Positions 63,779-64,000 of a stretch of 64,000 nucleotides of DNA are shown here, one piece after another; position 1 is the stretch's first letter; every line of letters begins with the position of its first letter. The stretch spans positions 8,160,217 to 8,224,216 of the forward strand of contig OX463859.1 of the NCBI GenBank assembly GCA_949825065.1, read 5' to 3'. This DNA is from Odontocerum albicorne. Taxonomy: Eukaryota > Arthropoda > Insecta > Trichoptera > Odontoceridae. A program made the translations under genes and the position numbers. The notes under the pieces are model-generated. The model did no database searches, had not been told where the DNA came from, and was given only the letters and a program-made list of their open reading frames with translations.

Positions 63779-64000
63779 GTGTCCACTCCATCAAAGGCTT
63801 CAGAGAAAACCTGAGTTCTAATCAGACGAATTTTGGTAATGAGGATTGGTTTCACCAATAAACAAAGGGAAAATACTCGTACAACTGTATCGGACGTATG
63901 CGTCACATAGATTAATAAATTTATTTAGTATATTAACTGTCAACATTGTTTGTAAATCATTCCTTATATTGTAATAAAACGTCCCTTTGTGGTCCTCGCA
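63779..64000 (+). repeat. LINE/SINE 3' region continuing past the window
   Basis: 63885-64000 (TGTATCGGACGTATGCGTCA ... GTCCCTTTGTGGTCCTCGCA) matches 44357-44490. By analogy with that copy, more of the unit and an L2-like tail may follow beyond base 64000. Confidence 0.55.

Overview
The window looks like intergenic or intronic DNA from an arthropod, most likely an insect. It is AT-rich (about two thirds A+T by eye). It carries several animal mariner (DD34D) lineages, a Tc1-like element, hAT elements, a jockey-type LINE and many truncated LINE ends, and it has no bacterial gene organisation. I could not identify a host gene. The only non-transposon coding candidate is a weak, unrecognised terminal-exon-like frame on the minus strand at 33022-33268. 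I assign no species.

Layout. 0-5 kb: a truncated mariner at the left edge, a 427-bp hAT insertion with an 8-bp target duplication (1658-2100) and a decayed mariner (3735-4755). 5-16 kb: LINE 3' ends, a 224-bp TA-flanked MITE (6037-6260), a SINE, and two large palindromes side by side (12530-12686, 12812-13098). 16-24 kb: a MITE with long terminal repeats, SINEs, a foldback repeat, a perfect 44-bp hairpin (19493-19587) and a mariner relic (20166-20996). 24.9-27.9 kb: the largest coding block, a 5'-truncated jockey-clade LINE with an open frame of about 840 codons and an exact target duplication. 28-39 kb: LINE, SINE, hAT and MITE relics and an internally deleted mariner (29410-30274). 39.4-40.8 kb: the best preserved mariner, with its catalytic triad intact, bracketed by 41-bp direct repeats. 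41-51 kb: SINEs, a decayed hAT (43675-44275), a minisatellite (45893-46215), a Tc1-like element (46962-48299) and a 130-bp tandem duplication. 51-54 kb: two mariner copies close together, one with a remarkable internal inverted duplication. 54-64 kb: more SINE and LINE ends, two further perfect hairpins and a foldback repeat.

The LINE debris is almost all C-terminal, as expected of 5'-truncated 'dead on arrival' copies. I separate three recurring types: type A (RWFGHVERM block, often followed by a GGAAATGGCGTGATGGTATG-like 3' tail), type B (SLERLVVTG ... RRTRGR ... MRW block) and type C (YGSETWTL ... YLGHI.RG block). SINE-1 is a tRNA-derived family with about 13 pieces here.

No set of genes works together as a pathway, and I found no convincing new multi-gene system. 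The signals most worth following are a strongly over-represented octamer (TACTCGTA/TACGAGTA), several perfect or near-perfect inverted duplications (one inside a mariner transposase), a mariner subfamily that has spread without its DNA-binding half, and scattered GC-rich unique islands that could be conserved non-coding elements.
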